DNA of 64,000 bases from Saccopteryx bilineata (Eukaryota > Chordata > Mammalia > Chiroptera > Emballonuridae), in NCBI RefSeq assembly GCF_036850765.1, contig NC_089493.1:127974239-128038238 (forward strand), written 5' to 3'. The position numbers and the translations under genes are program-made. Under the pieces are notes generated by a model that did not search any database, was not told the DNA's origin, and saw only the letters and a list, made by a program, of their open reading frames with translations. Positions within the stretch are counted from its first letter, which is position 1; the number at the start of each line of letters is the position of its first letter. Below, piece by piece: positions 24,673 through 33,643 of the stretch.

Positions 24673-24953
24673 AAGTGAAACTAAGAGACATTGATAAGAG
24701 TGTGGTGGTTATGGGGGAGGGGGGAAAGGGAGAGGGAAAGGGGGAGGGGGAGGGGCACAAAGAAAACTAGATAGAAGGTGACAGAGGACAATCTGACTTT
24801 GGGTGATGGGTATGCAACATAATTGAAAGACAAGATAACCTGGACTTGTTGATCTTTGCATATATGTAACCTGATTTATTGATGTCGCCCCATTAAAAAA
24901 ATAAAATTATAATAAAAAAATAAATTAAATAAAATTATACTTTGAAAAAAAAA
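24673..24953 (+). other. L1 3' UTR with polypurine G-rich tract and A-rich tail
   Basis: After the ORF2 stop there is a G-run tract (about 24713-24757, several GGGGG/GGGGAGG blocks) of the kind that forms G-quadruplexes in L1 3' UTRs, then a conserved 3' end and an A-rich tail with AATAAA-like motifs. It ends at the right target-site duplication. Confidence 0.8.
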
Positions 24954-24968
24954 TAATTCCTTTCATAG
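24954..24968. repeat. Target-site duplication, right (young L1)
   Basis: Perfect 15-bp partner of 16845-16859, directly after the A-rich tail. Confidence 0.93.
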
Positions 24969-26703
24969 TGGTCTTCATTTCTGATATTGTATTTGTCATT
25001 TCTAGATGATTCTTTTTTATTATTTCAATGTCCTTTTTTATATTTGCTATGTCTTTATTTAGGTGTTTGTAATGACCATCTATTATTGTTCTAAGGTCTT
25101 TGAGCATCCTAACAATCATTATTTTAAACTTTTCATCTGGTAATTTGGTTATATCTGACTCATTCAGGTCCTTTTCTGGGGATTTCTCTTGATTCATTTG
25201 TGTTGCATTTCTCTGCCTTCTCATTTTTTCTGTGTATAAGAAGGTTTTGGCCACTGAAGTCCAATGGATGTGGACTCTGTGTTCCCTAGATGTGGTTTGT
25301 CTGCAGGCTCTCCAACCCCTCTGCTGCTGCTGCCTAGGGCATTTGGGAATGTGCGTTGCCTGTGCCAGCTGGCTGAGGCTGTCATTGCGGTTTCTGCCTC
25401 TCCTCCACGGGAGGGACTGTGATCACTTGCCCCGGTCTACAAGCCTTGGTGGCCTTGGCCTTGGCCCCACCCCCACAGGGGGGGTTATGCTCGACGCCAG
25501 GGTTGCAAGCCTCGGCACCTTTGCTCAGCTGTGGTTCTTCGCCTGTTTCCTTGCTTTTGCCCTCCCCCGAGAAGCCCACTGGTGGGTCGCTGCAAGCCTC
25601 CACTCTGTGGGCTGGAGGGGGCTGTGTACCTGAGCTCAGTTGGGAGACTCCACCTGTTCTGGGCTTTTGCCTCACCCCCGCAGGAAGAGCCTGCTCTGGT
25701 GGGCTGCAAGCCTTGGTTCTGCAGGCTGGGAGAGGCTGTGTGCCTGCACACCCTTGCTCAGTGGTGGGTCTCCACCCCTTCTGGGGCTGCCACCCTTCCC
25801 CCGCAGCTGGGCCTGACCACTTTCGTGCGTCCCCTCTGCCCCCACCAGGCAAGACTGAGCTCACACCAGGGCCTCAGTCGTGGCCAGCCGGCTTCTGCCC
25901 TTGCAGACAGAATTGTGCTTCCGCATCCCTCCGTGCCTGCCATCCGGTGGGTTCTCAGCCATGTGGGTGGGGGCGCTGCAGATCAGTCCCTAAGACTCAC
26001 TACTGTAGTCCTGAAAGCTCCCTCCTTCTAAGCGACTCTGCTCTGAGTGCTGCGGGAGAGCTTGTTTGGCTGGTGTCCTGCTTCCCTTTGCTGATATTGT
26101 TGGTTCCAGGGGAAATATTCACTTCAAATTTGGGGATTGACTCAGCCCAGGGTTTAGGGTGGCTGTCCCTCAAAGTGTTTCTCCCTGTACCTCCTAGATT
26201 ATACTCTCTTCCCACTGCTCTGGTCCTCTCCTCTCTTCCCGTCCCTGGAAGCCCTGGGTGGGTGGTTGTGAGAGAGGTTTTCTGCGCTGTCCCTTTAAGA
26301 AGAATCGTGGGTCTGAGAAATCTCTTTCTCACAAACAGTACCCTGACTTGTTTCAGAGCTAAATACTGTCCGTACGCCTTGTCTAGGCTCTGGGGCTGCA
26401 GGCTGGGGCTTTGTTCTTGGGACTCAGGACCTTCCCCTCTCCGTTAAACTCATTTCCGGCCACGTGAGTCTCTCTAGGCTGTTGTTTGCTCCGGGGAGCT
26501 GGGCAGCCTTCTCCGCATTTCCGCTTTTCCTACCAGTCTCAGTGTGGTTTCTTTGATGGTCCTTGGTTGAAGAGTCCTCTTAGTTTAGTCCAATGTTGGT
26601 TTTTTTCAGATGATGGTTCGAAAATTAAGTTGTAATCCACTTTTGTTCTGGGATGTGGAAGTTGGTATGTCTGCCAACTCAATCGCCATCTTGCCACTCC
26701 TTA
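24955..26703 (-). mobile_element. Older minus-strand L1, 5' part (ORF1 start and 5' UTR)
   Basis: Reading leftward from 25254, an open piece begins MAKTFLYTEKMRRQRNATQM and has coiled-coil character, as L1 ORF1 does; it runs into the nested L1. From 25255 to 26703 is a GC-rich 5' UTR containing irregular repeats of TGCAAGCCT (starts near 25504, 25591 and 25705). On the minus strand the element begins near 26703 with GGAGTGGCAAGATGGCG, whose CAAGATGG core is the YY1 site typical of L1 5' ends. Its 5' UTR differs from that of the younger L1. Confidence 0.85.
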
Positions 26704-26789
26704 CTGGTGAAAGTTTTAACTCTGGCATTGCTCTGTTATTTGAGGCAGGGGTTATTTGTGCTCTACCTTCCACTTGAGATGGGTTCTTT

Positions 26790-26806
26790 TTGAAAAATAA
26801 GATTTT
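26790..26806. repeat. Target-site duplication, left (NDUFB1 retrocopy)
   Basis: This 17-bp TTGAAAAATAAGATTTT is identical to 27094-27110. Confidence 0.85.
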
Positions 26807-27093
26807 GGCGGTTGCCCTTGGTCTTGGGGTCGTTGCTGGCACCGAGATCGCAGGATGAATTTAGTTCAGATTGTACGTGACCACTGGGTACATATACTTG
26901 TCCCTATGGGATTTGTCGTTGGATATTATCTAGACAGAAAGAATGATGAAAAGCTAACTGCCTTCCGGAACAAGAGTTTCTTATTTAAAAGGGAATTGAG
27001 ACCCAATGAAGAAGTCACCTGGAAGTAAAGGCTGGGGCTGAATTACAGAATGTTTGCATTTTTTAAATTATGAGAAAAATAAAAGCATTTAAA
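26807..27093 (+). pseudogene. NDUFB1: Processed NDUFB1 insertion (whole retrocopy)
   Basis: The insertion includes a GC-rich 5' leader (26807-26854), the open frame, and a short 3' UTR with AATAAA at 27078-27083. The direct repeat TTGAAAAATAAGATTTT occurs at 26790-26806 and 27094-27110, the signature of L1-mediated target-primed insertion. The poly(A) tail is very short or lost. It lies about 100 bp beyond the 5' end of the older minus-strand L1 and on the opposite strand to it. Confidence 0.85.
26855..27028 (+). CDS. NDUFB1: NDUFB1 retrocopy with an open reading frame
   Basis: An uninterrupted 57-codon frame plus stop starts [20 protein letters not shown] and ends PNEEVTWK. This matches NDUFB1, the small single-membrane-segment accessory subunit of mitochondrial complex I (about 57-58 residues in mammals). 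The hydrophobic segment is at about residues 11-26, followed by the basic region [20 protein letters not shown]. The parent gene has introns and this copy has none. It is flanked by a 17-bp target-site duplication, so it is a processed retrocopy. All codons are present with no frameshift, although several substitutions distinguish it from the human protein as I remember it. It is either a young pseudogene or a functional retrogene; sequence alone cannot tell. Confidence 0.85.
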   Translation: MNLVQIVRDHWVHILVPMGFVVGYYLDRKNDEKLTAFRNKSFLFKRELRPNEEVTWK

Positions 27094-27110
27094 TTGAAAA
27101 ATAAGATTTT
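27094..27110. repeat. Target-site duplication, right (NDUFB1 retrocopy)
   Basis: Perfect partner of 26790-26806. The bases beyond each copy differ, which fixes the duplication at 17 bp. Confidence 0.85.
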
Positions 27111-27124
27111 ATTACAGACCCTGA

Positions 27125-27253
27125 GGTTGTAGGCTAAAAACAGCAGAGTTAAACTCAAAGCTTGAATTTGAATCAAAGCTCTACCACCTCATGTGGACTT
27201 TGGCAAATTACTGTTCATCTTTGAGTCTTTTTATTTATCTATAAAACAAGGTT
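27125..27253. repeat. MIR-like ancient SINE fragment
   Basis: AAATTACTGTTCATCTTTGA and CTATAAAACAAGG match the MIR pattern of splice-like and pyrimidine blocks. Diverged. Confidence 0.5.
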
Positions 27254-27268
27254 AAGAATTTCAGCTTC

Positions 27269-27462
27269 GCCTGACCTGTGGTGGCACAGTGGATAAAGCG
27301 TCGACCTGGAAATGCTGAGGTCGCCAGTTCGAAACCCTGGGCTTGCCTGGTCAAGGCACATATGGGAGTTGATGCTTCCAGCTCCTCCCCCCTTCTCTCT
27401 CTCTCTCTCTCTGTCTCTCCCTCTCCTCTCTAAAATGAATAAATAAAAAAAATTAAAAAAAA
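27269..27462 (+). mobile_element. Short tRNA-derived SINE (GCCTGACCTGTGG family)
   Basis: GCCTGACCTGTGGTGGCACA start, GTCGCCAGTTCGAAACCCTG B-box part, (CT)n, AAAATGAATAAATAAA tail. Target-site duplication AAGAATTTCAGCTTC at 27254-27268 and AAGAATTCCAGCTTC at 27463-27477. Confidence 0.93.
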
Positions 27463-27477
27463 AAGAATTCCAGCTTC

Positions 27478-28160
27478 ACCTGACCAGGCAGTGGCACAGT
27501 GGGTAGAGCAGGAGTCAGGAACCTATGGCTCACGAGCCAGATGTGGCTCTTTTGATGGCTGCATCTGGCTCGCAGACAAATCTTTAATAAAAAAAATAAT
27601 AACGTTAAAAATATAAAACATTTTCATGTATTACAATCCATTCATTTCCTGCCACTCATGTATGGTTGTGGGTTGCTGGAGCCAATCACAGCTGTCCTCT
27701 GGGACAACACCAAATTTTTATTAGATAATGAGTAACGTACACAGGTCATTGTATGGCTCTCACAGAATTACAACATTTTAAAATATGTGGCATTCACGGC
27801 TCTCTCAGCCAAAAAAGTTCCTGACCCCTGGAGTAGAGCATCAGACTAGGACACAGAGAATCCACATTGGAAACCCCGAGGTTTCTGGCTTGAGCATGGG
27901 TTCATCTGGCTTGAGTGCAGGGTTGCTGGCTTGAGCATGAGATCATAGGTATGACACCATGGTCACTTTCTTGAGCCCAAGGTTGCTGGCTTGAGCAAAG
28001 ACTCACTTGCTCTGCCGTAGCCCCTGGTCAAGGCACATATGAGAAAGCAATCAACGAACAACTAAGGAGACATAATGAAGAATTGATGCTTCTCATCTCT
28101 TTCCCGTCTTGTCTGTCCATCCCTATCTCTCCCTCTCTATCTCTGTCCCCAAAGGAAAAA
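27478..28160 (+). mobile_element. Long tRNA-derived SINE split by a hAT MITE
   Basis: Parts 27478-27508 and 27831-28160. The SINE inserted at the right target duplication of the preceding SINE, so AAGAATTCCAGCTTC occurs again at 28161-28175. It was then hit by the MITE at 27509-27830. Confidence 0.92.
27509..27830. mobile_element. hAT-type MITE, family CAGGGGTCAGGAACC (copy 1)
   Basis: 322 bp with ends CAGGAGTCAGGAACC and GTTCCTGACCCCTG. The flanking 8-mers GGGTAGAG (27501-27508) and GAGTAGAG (27831-27838) differ at one base. Internal sequence matches 28531-28847 (inverted) and 44609-44926. Confidence 0.9.
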
Positions 28161-28175
28161 AAGAATTCCAGCTTC

Positions 28176-29360
28176 ATAAGATCATAAGGAGTAAATTAAA
28201 TGTATGTGCACCTACCTATTCTGGCATAGAATAGAGATTTAATAGTACATTTGTTCATTTTATGTCCACTCATTCATTGAAATACACCCATAAGGCAACA
28301 GCATAAACTGGAGATATTGTGATATACAGAGAGGTATTTCTTTTGCAAACTTTTGTTAAAAAATACTTTTTCTCTTCAAGTGGGTAAGTTGTTAGGACCA
28401 ACATATGGTTACTTTTGCAGAAGCGGTCATTTGCTAGTTTTTGCTTGGGGCATAAGCACCCTTTTAGGCCAAATGTGTCTTGCGATTTATGGAAAACACA
28501 GAGGCTACAGTTTTGTACATTTGTCTAATACAGGGGTCGGGAATCTTTTTGGCTGAGAGAGCCATGAACGCCACATATTTTAAAATGTAATTCCATGGGA
28601 GCTATACAACGTCCCATGTACCTTACGCATTATCCAATAAAAATTTGGTGTTGTCCTGGAGGACAGCTGTGATTGGTTCCAGCCACCCGCAACCATGAAC
28701 ATAAGCAGTAGGAAATGGATTGTAATACATGAGAATGTTTTATATTTTTAACGTTATTATTTTTTTATTAAAGATTTGTCTGCGAGCCAGATGCAGCCAT
28801 CTAAAAGAGCCACATCTGGCTTGTGAGCCATAGGTTCCCGACCCCTGGTCTAATAGTATGAGGGTGTGTACTCTACTTCCAGTTCCACCCTTAACTTATG
28901 ATGTGCTATGGATAATTACAGGTATAGAATCCCAGGTTTAGTATTAAAGTCTGTAGACCCTATATTCTAGAGGAAAGATAGTAGAGGATAGTTTAGAGAA
29001 AGGGCTAAAGTCAGAAATCTTGGGTTCTACTTTTGGTTATTACTATCTCTACCAGACTTCTAACGAGGCCTATAACCTAAGGCCTAAGTTTTATTATTAT
29101 TTACTACATAGAACTGGTGTGATAAGATCTGCCTCTCAACAATGGTGTAACACTTAATTGTCGTTTATAACAGCATTTGAAGTACATAGATGTTATTAAA
29201 GAAATACAAAATACCTGGTTAGTTTATTAGTATCTCTCTTTGCACTTTTGCTAAAATTTAATTTTAAGTAAATTTATATTAAAATTAAACTTTGTCTTAT
29301 ACCTGGTAAAACTATGAAAACATTAAAAAATCAAAGGCAAAAAATGCTACATTAAAACAA
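28176..29360. other. Intergenic sequence between MITE and SINEs
   Basis: Apart from the MITE, the stretch is AT-rich with a MIR-like piece at about 28970-29110. No gene is seen. Confidence 0.45.
28531..28847. mobile_element. hAT-type MITE, family CAGGGGTCAGGAACC (copy 2, inverted)
   Basis: 317 bp with ends CAGGGGTCGGGAATC and GGTTCCCGACCCCTG. Perfect 8-bp duplication GTCTAATA at 28523-28530 and 28848-28855. Oriented opposite to copy 1. Confidence 0.94.
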
Positions 29361-29362
29361 AC

Positions 29363-29364
29363 AT

Positions 29365-29405
<41 letters not shown>

Positions 29406-29714
29406 AGTGAGAGGAGGAGAACTAGTGAGACAGACTCCTGTATGTACCCCAACCAGGATCCAGTCGGCAACCGCTGTCTGGGGCCGATGCTTGAATCATC
29501 TGAACTTTTTTTAGCGCCTGAGGCTGACCTGCTCAGTGTCCAGGCCAATGCTCAACCAGTCAAGCCACTGGTTGTGGGAGGGAAGAGGGAGAGAACGGGG
29601 ACAGGGAGGGGGAGAGAAGCAGATGGTCACTTCTCATGTGCCCTGACTGGGAATTGAACCTAGGATATCCATATACTGGGCAAGTGCTCTATCCACTGAG
29701 CAACTGGCCAGAGC
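29363..29714 (-). mobile_element. Diverged Rhin-1-related SINE (antisense)
   Basis: (TTTA)n tail at the left, CAACCAGGATCCAGTCGGCA and GGGAATTGAACCTAGGATAT, ending GGCCAGAGC. Older than the GGCCCTGGCCGG copies. Confidence 0.85.
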
Positions 29715-29732
29715 TTAAAAAAACTTTTAAAA

Positions 29733-29850
29733 AACATTTTTAGTGACTTCCCTGGCCTCCATCTTTCCTTGGGGCCAGGGAACCTCGTCGGGCGGGATGC
29801 GCGCTCTGTACTCAATAAAGCCTTTTATTATTCTACAAAAAAAACCCAAA
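29733..29850 (+). repeat. A-tailed fragment with AATAAA, possibly an LTR R-region
   Basis: GGCCTCCATCTTTCCTTGGG is followed by TACTCAATAAAGCC and then an A-rich run. It resembles the end of a retroviral or other Pol II transcript, but is too short to classify. Confidence 0.3.
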
Positions 29851-29872
29851 AACAAAACAAAACATTTTTATT

Positions 29873-30185
29873 GCCTAAGTGGTAGTGGCACAGTGCATAG
29901 AGAGTTGGCCTGGGATGCTGAGATTCCAGGTTCAAAACCCTGAAGTATCCAGCTTGATTGCAAGTTCGCCAGCTTGAGCAAAGGTTAACTAGTTTGAGTG
30001 TCTAGCTTGGGTAAGGGGTCTCTGGTTTGTCTTGAGCCTCCCCCCAACCCCATCAAGGCACATATGAGAAGCAATCAATGAACTAAAGTGACCCAACTAT
30101 GAGTAGATGCTTTTCATCTCTCTCTTTTCCTGTCTCTGTCTCTCTCTAGCATGTGCACTAAAAATAATTTAAAAAATTAAAAGTA
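29873..30185 (+). mobile_element. Long tRNA-derived SINE (sense), diverged
   Basis: GCCTAAGTGGTAGTGGCACA start, GTTCGCCAGCTTGAGC repeats, GGCACATATGAGAAGCAATC and a CT-rich end. Confidence 0.85.
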
Positions 30186-30189
30186 AAAT

Positions 30190-30372
30190 ATTTTTTTAAA
30201 TATTTTATTTATTCAGAGAGGAGAGAGAGAATGGGAGAGAGGGAGAAGTAGGGGAGGAGCAGGAAGCATCAACTCCCGTATGTGCCTTGACCAGGCAAAC
30301 CCCAGGTTTCGAATTAGCAACCTCAGCATTGCAGGTCAACACTTTATCCACTGTGCCACCACAGGCCAGGCC
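30190..30372 (-). mobile_element. Short tRNA-derived SINE (antisense)
   Basis: TATTCAGAGAGGAGAG start and GCCACCACAGGCCAGGC end. Confidence 0.88.
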
Positions 30373-30377
30373 CAAAA

Positions 30378-30470
30378 TAGAAATCTTTTTTATTGAATTT
30401 ATTGGGGGTAACACTGATTAATAAAATTATACAGGTTTCAGGTGCACAATTATAAACAAAATGACAAAGA
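30378..30470 (-). mobile_element. Old L1 3'-end fragment, minus strand
   Basis: TTTATTGAATTTATTGGGGG followed by ACAGGTTTCAGGTGCACAAT is the reverse complement of a mammalian L1 3' end. Confidence 0.7.
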
Positions 30471-30607
30471 GCAATTTCTTTCCATTTAGTTTTGGAAATA
30501 ATGTTTTAATAATATAAGAATTTTTGGCGGGGTGCCCTGTAGGTGACCAACCACCCAAGTTTGCCTGTGATTTCCCAATTTTAGCACTGAAAATTACACA
30601 TGCCAGG

Positions 30608-31181
30608 TGTAAGGCCAATGGCCATCGCCATCGCCATGGCCATGGAGGTTCAGGTTCCCACTGGATTTAGGCAGATGGTAAAGGAATTGTGGAGCCAGAA
30701 AATGCTGGGCCATTCTGTTTTATTGAAGTTTCATAAATGGCGGACTAGCAAACAGGCAGGGAAAACTGCTTCTCTCTTACTCAGGGCTCCCAAAACCCTG
30801 ACTTATTCTCCAGACTCTCCTCGACTCACAGGCCCCTACCAGCCTCAGCAGGGCTCCCAAAAGCCCTCAGCACTCCCTCTCTTTCTCTCTGCACTCTTCA
30901 GCAAAACAGGCTGGTGGGAAAAAAAAAACTTTCTCTCATAAACAATAGCAAACAATTGCGCCTCCCAAGCAGGAAGGCAATCCGCAATTTGCAATCTGCC
31001 ACCCTGAGGGCAAGCACCCCCAGCCTTCCATAAAGTATACACAGATGACACTGTTGTAATACAAGCGAGCAAACTTATAAAGCATTTGTTTACCCAACAC
31101 CAGGAAACCCCTGTTCTGTGCCAACTGGGATGGTTGGTCACTCCGTGCCCTGCATTACTAGAGGCTTTTCCATAGCTTACA
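30608..31181 (-). mobile_element. Solo LTR (minus strand), endogenous retrovirus
   Basis: 574 bp with complementary termini TGTAAG...CTTACA, as LTRs have. Read on the minus strand it has a TATA-like CTTTATAAGTTTGCTCG (around 31075), then AATAAA in TTCAATAAAACAGAATGG (around 30722-30740) and a short U5. No retroviral genes flank it, so it would be a solo LTR. The flanking 5-mers do not match, which leaves the exact ends uncertain. Confidence 0.6.
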
Positions 31182-31215
31182 ACTCTATCACCTGACCTTA
31201 GAAAAATTCCAGTGC

Positions 31216-31392
31216 TGCCTGACCTGTGGTGGCACAGTGGATAAAGCATCTACCTGGTACTCTGAGGTCGCTGGTTCGAAACCGTGGGCTTGCCTGGTCA
31301 AGGCACATATAGGAGTTTATGCTTCCTGCTCCTCCCCCTTCTCTCTCTCTCTTCTCTAAAATGAATAAATAAAATCTTAAAAAAATATTTAA
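31216..31392 (+). mobile_element. Short tRNA-derived SINE (sense)
   Basis: GCCTGACCTGTGGTGGCACA start and AAAATGAATAAATAAAATC end. Confidence 0.9.
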
Positions 31393-31775
31393 GGCCTTCA
31401 CCAGTTGGCTCAGCAGTAGAGCATTGGCTCGGCATGTGGAAGTCTCAGGTTTGATTCCCTGCCAGGGCACACAGGAGAAGCACCCATCTGTTTCTCTACC
31501 CTTCCCCCTCTCCTTTCTCTCTCTCTCTCTCCTCCCCGCCCGCAGTTAAGACTCCATTGGAGCAAAAGTTGGCCCAAGCACTGTGGACGGCTCCATGGCC
31601 TCTGCCTCAAGCGCTAGAATGGCTCCGTTGCAACGAAGCAATGCCCCAGATGGGCAGAGCATCGCCCCCTGGTGGGCATGACAGGTGGATCCTGTTCTGG
31701 GCATGCGGGAGTCTGTCTCTCTGCCTCCCCTCTTCTCACCTCAGAAAAATACAAAAAAATAAAAATTAAATTAAA
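31393..31775 (+). mobile_element. Rhin-1-like SINE (sense), moderately diverged
   Basis: GGCCTTCACCAGTTGGCTCA start, GGTTTGATTCCCTGCCAGGG, ends CAGAAAAATACAAAAA. It lies directly after the previous SINE tail. Confidence 0.9.
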
Positions 31776-31779
31776 AAAA

Positions 31780-32417
31780 TCTGAAAAGTACTTTCACATT
31801 TTTCCTGTTGGAATTTTGTTCACAATTATTTGATGAGCATATAAATATTTATGGAGTTTTGCCACATGAGTAGCTAGTTAATAAGCACGTGCTAATATTT
31901 TTTTGCATTAGGATACTGGGACAATGGGAGTACCTAATTACCAACAACGATTCTTTTGGCACCAAGGAAATATTAACTTGCCTAGTTTGTTTTTCAAGGA
32001 TCTTGACCTGTTGTTGTTTACAGGCTACTGTACTTCCACCCTGTAATCAACATAGCTGAGAGAGCAATAACACAGGCAACACCTTTACATTCAAATCACT
32101 TAGAAAAACACTGAATGTGGGTCAGTCCTAGGCCAAAAGAGAGAAGTTGGAATTGGAGGGAAGTTGTTATACCGGTTTCCTTAAATAACACTATAACCTA
32201 ACCTGATTCTAAGATAATATTCAAAATATCAATGGAATCAGTGTTGCTGAAAAATTTGGTTATGGTTTATACATAAAAGACTCCAAAATTCAGAAGCACT
32301 ATGATATTTCTTATAACATTGACAAAAAAAAAAAAAAAGTCATGAGATGATGGAAAAGTTTTCTGAGAAAAAAGCAGATCCATTTTCTTATATGTTCATG
32401 ATTAAAATAAAATCAAT
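31780..32417. other. Unique intergenic sequence
   Basis: AT-rich; no element or coding pattern recognised. Confidence 0.5.
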
Positions 32418-32925
32418 TAGCCCTGGCTGGAATGCTCAGTTAGTTAGAGCAGGGGTCCCCAAACTTTTTACACAGGGAGCCAGTTCACTGTCTCTCAGAC
32501 TGTTGGAGGGCCGGACTATAAAAAAAACTATGAACAAATCCCTAAGTACACTGCATATATCTTATTTTAAAGTAAAAAAAACAAAAGGGGAACAAATACA
32601 ATATTTAAAATAAAGAACAAGTAAATTTAAATCAACAAACTGACCAATATTTCAATGGGAACTATGCTCCTCTCACTGACCACCAATGAAAGAGGTGCCC
32701 CTCCAAAAGTGCGGCTAGGGCCGGATAAATGGCCTCAGGGGGTCACATGTGGCCTAGGGGATGGCCCTAGTTTGGGGACCCCTGGGTTAGAGCATTGTCC
32801 CTAAGCACAGAGGTTGCCAGTTCGATCCTGTCAGGGCACATACAGGAACAGATCAATGTTCCTGTCTTCCTCTCCCCCCCCCCTTCCTGTCTCACTAAAA
32901 TTAATCAATAAATTAAAAGGTTATC
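32418..32925 (+). mobile_element. VES-like tRNA-derived SINE split by a hAT MITE
   Basis: TAGCCCTGGCTGGAATGCTC (left part to 32449) continues after the MITE with TTAGAGCATTGTCCC and GTTCGATCCTGTCAGGGCAC, then GATCAATGTTCCTGTC and an A-rich tail. This pattern is that of the bat VES family. Confidence 0.8.
32450..32784. mobile_element. hAT-type MITE, family CAGGGGTCCCCAAACT
   Basis: 335 bp with perfect 16-bp inverted ends CAGGGGTCCCCAAACT and AGTTTGGGGACCCCTG. Flanking 8-mers AGTTAGAG and GGTTAGAG differ at one base. Non-coding. Confidence 0.93.
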
Positions 32926-33009
32926 AATCCAATTGGCTATAGTTTTCCCAACAAGATGCAAGTTGATATATGGCACTTTTTTAAAGTTCTAGTTTTTTGA
33001 TCAGTTAAG

Positions 33010-33085
33010 TATGTGCCAAGCACTGTGTCAAATGATTTAAACTCATTATTTCACTTGATTCTCACAAAGAATCCTATGAAAATAG
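33010..33085 (+). repeat. MIR-like fragment
   Basis: ATGTGCCAAGCACTGTGTCA and CACTTGATTCTCACAA blocks. Confidence 0.5.
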
Positions 33086-33091
33086 AAATTA

Positions 33092-33642
33092 GCCTGAGCT
33101 GTGGTGCAGTGGGTAAAGCGTGGACCTGGAACACTGAAGTTGCCAGCTCGAAACCCCAGGCTTGCCTGGTCAAGGAACACACGAAAAGAAATTACTATCA
33201 GTTGATGCTTCCCACTATCCCCCCAGCCCCATTTCTCTCTCTCTCTCCTCTCTCTAAAGTCAATAAAATTATTTATTTATTTATTTATTTTTTTACAGAG
33301 ACAGGGAGAGTTAGAGAGAGGGAAAGACAGGGACAGACAGACAGGAACAGAGAGAGAAATGAGAAGCATCAATCATTAGTTTTTCGTTGCGACACCTTAG
33401 TTGTTCATTGATTGCTTTCTCATATGTGCCTTGACCTTGGGGCTACAGCAGACTGAGTAACCCCTTGCTCAAGCCAGCAACCTTGGGTCCAAGCTGGTGA
33501 GCTTTGCTTAAACCAGATGAGCCCAAGCTCAAGCTGGCGACCTCGGGGTCTCAAACCAGGGTCCTCCTCATCCCAGTCTGATGCTCTACCTACTGCGCCA
33601 CCTCCTGGTCAGGCCAATAAATAAAATCTTAAAAAAATAAAT
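33092..33642 (+). mobile_element. Short tRNA-derived SINE with a second SINE in its tail
   Basis: The sense SINE (from 33092, AGCCTGAGCTGTGGTGCAGT) runs to about 33268. Its AATAAATAAAATC tail resumes at 33616 after an antisense long SINE inserted at about 33270-33615. Confidence 0.85.
33270..33615 (-). mobile_element. Long tRNA-derived SINE (antisense)
   Basis: (ATTT)n then ACAGAGACAGGGAGAG, GAGAAGCATCAATCATTAG, and the end CGCCACCTCCTGGTCAGGCC. Confidence 0.9.
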
Positions 33643-33643
33643 G

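Larger units (their letters stand above)
16860..24953 (+). mobile_element. Full-length young L1 retrotransposon inserted in an older L1
   Basis: This 8.09-kb LINE-1 is complete from 5' UTR to A-rich tail. It is bounded by a perfect 15-bp target-site duplication (TAATTCCTTTCATAG at 16845-16859 and 24954-24968). Layout: a 2.7-kb 5' UTR with tandem monomers, ORF1 (about 19542-20543), ORF2 (20846-24672), a polypurine 3' UTR and an A-rich tail. It lies in the ORF1 of a minus-strand L1, so it is the younger of the two. Premature stops and frameshifts in both ORFs show that it cannot now mobilise itself. The target TTTTAATT fits the L1 endonuclease preference. Confidence 0.95.

Noticed and set aside
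25419..26447. 342-residue open frame antisense to the old L1
   Set aside because: It lies in the GC-rich 5' UTR of the minus-strand L1 and has no recognisable domain.
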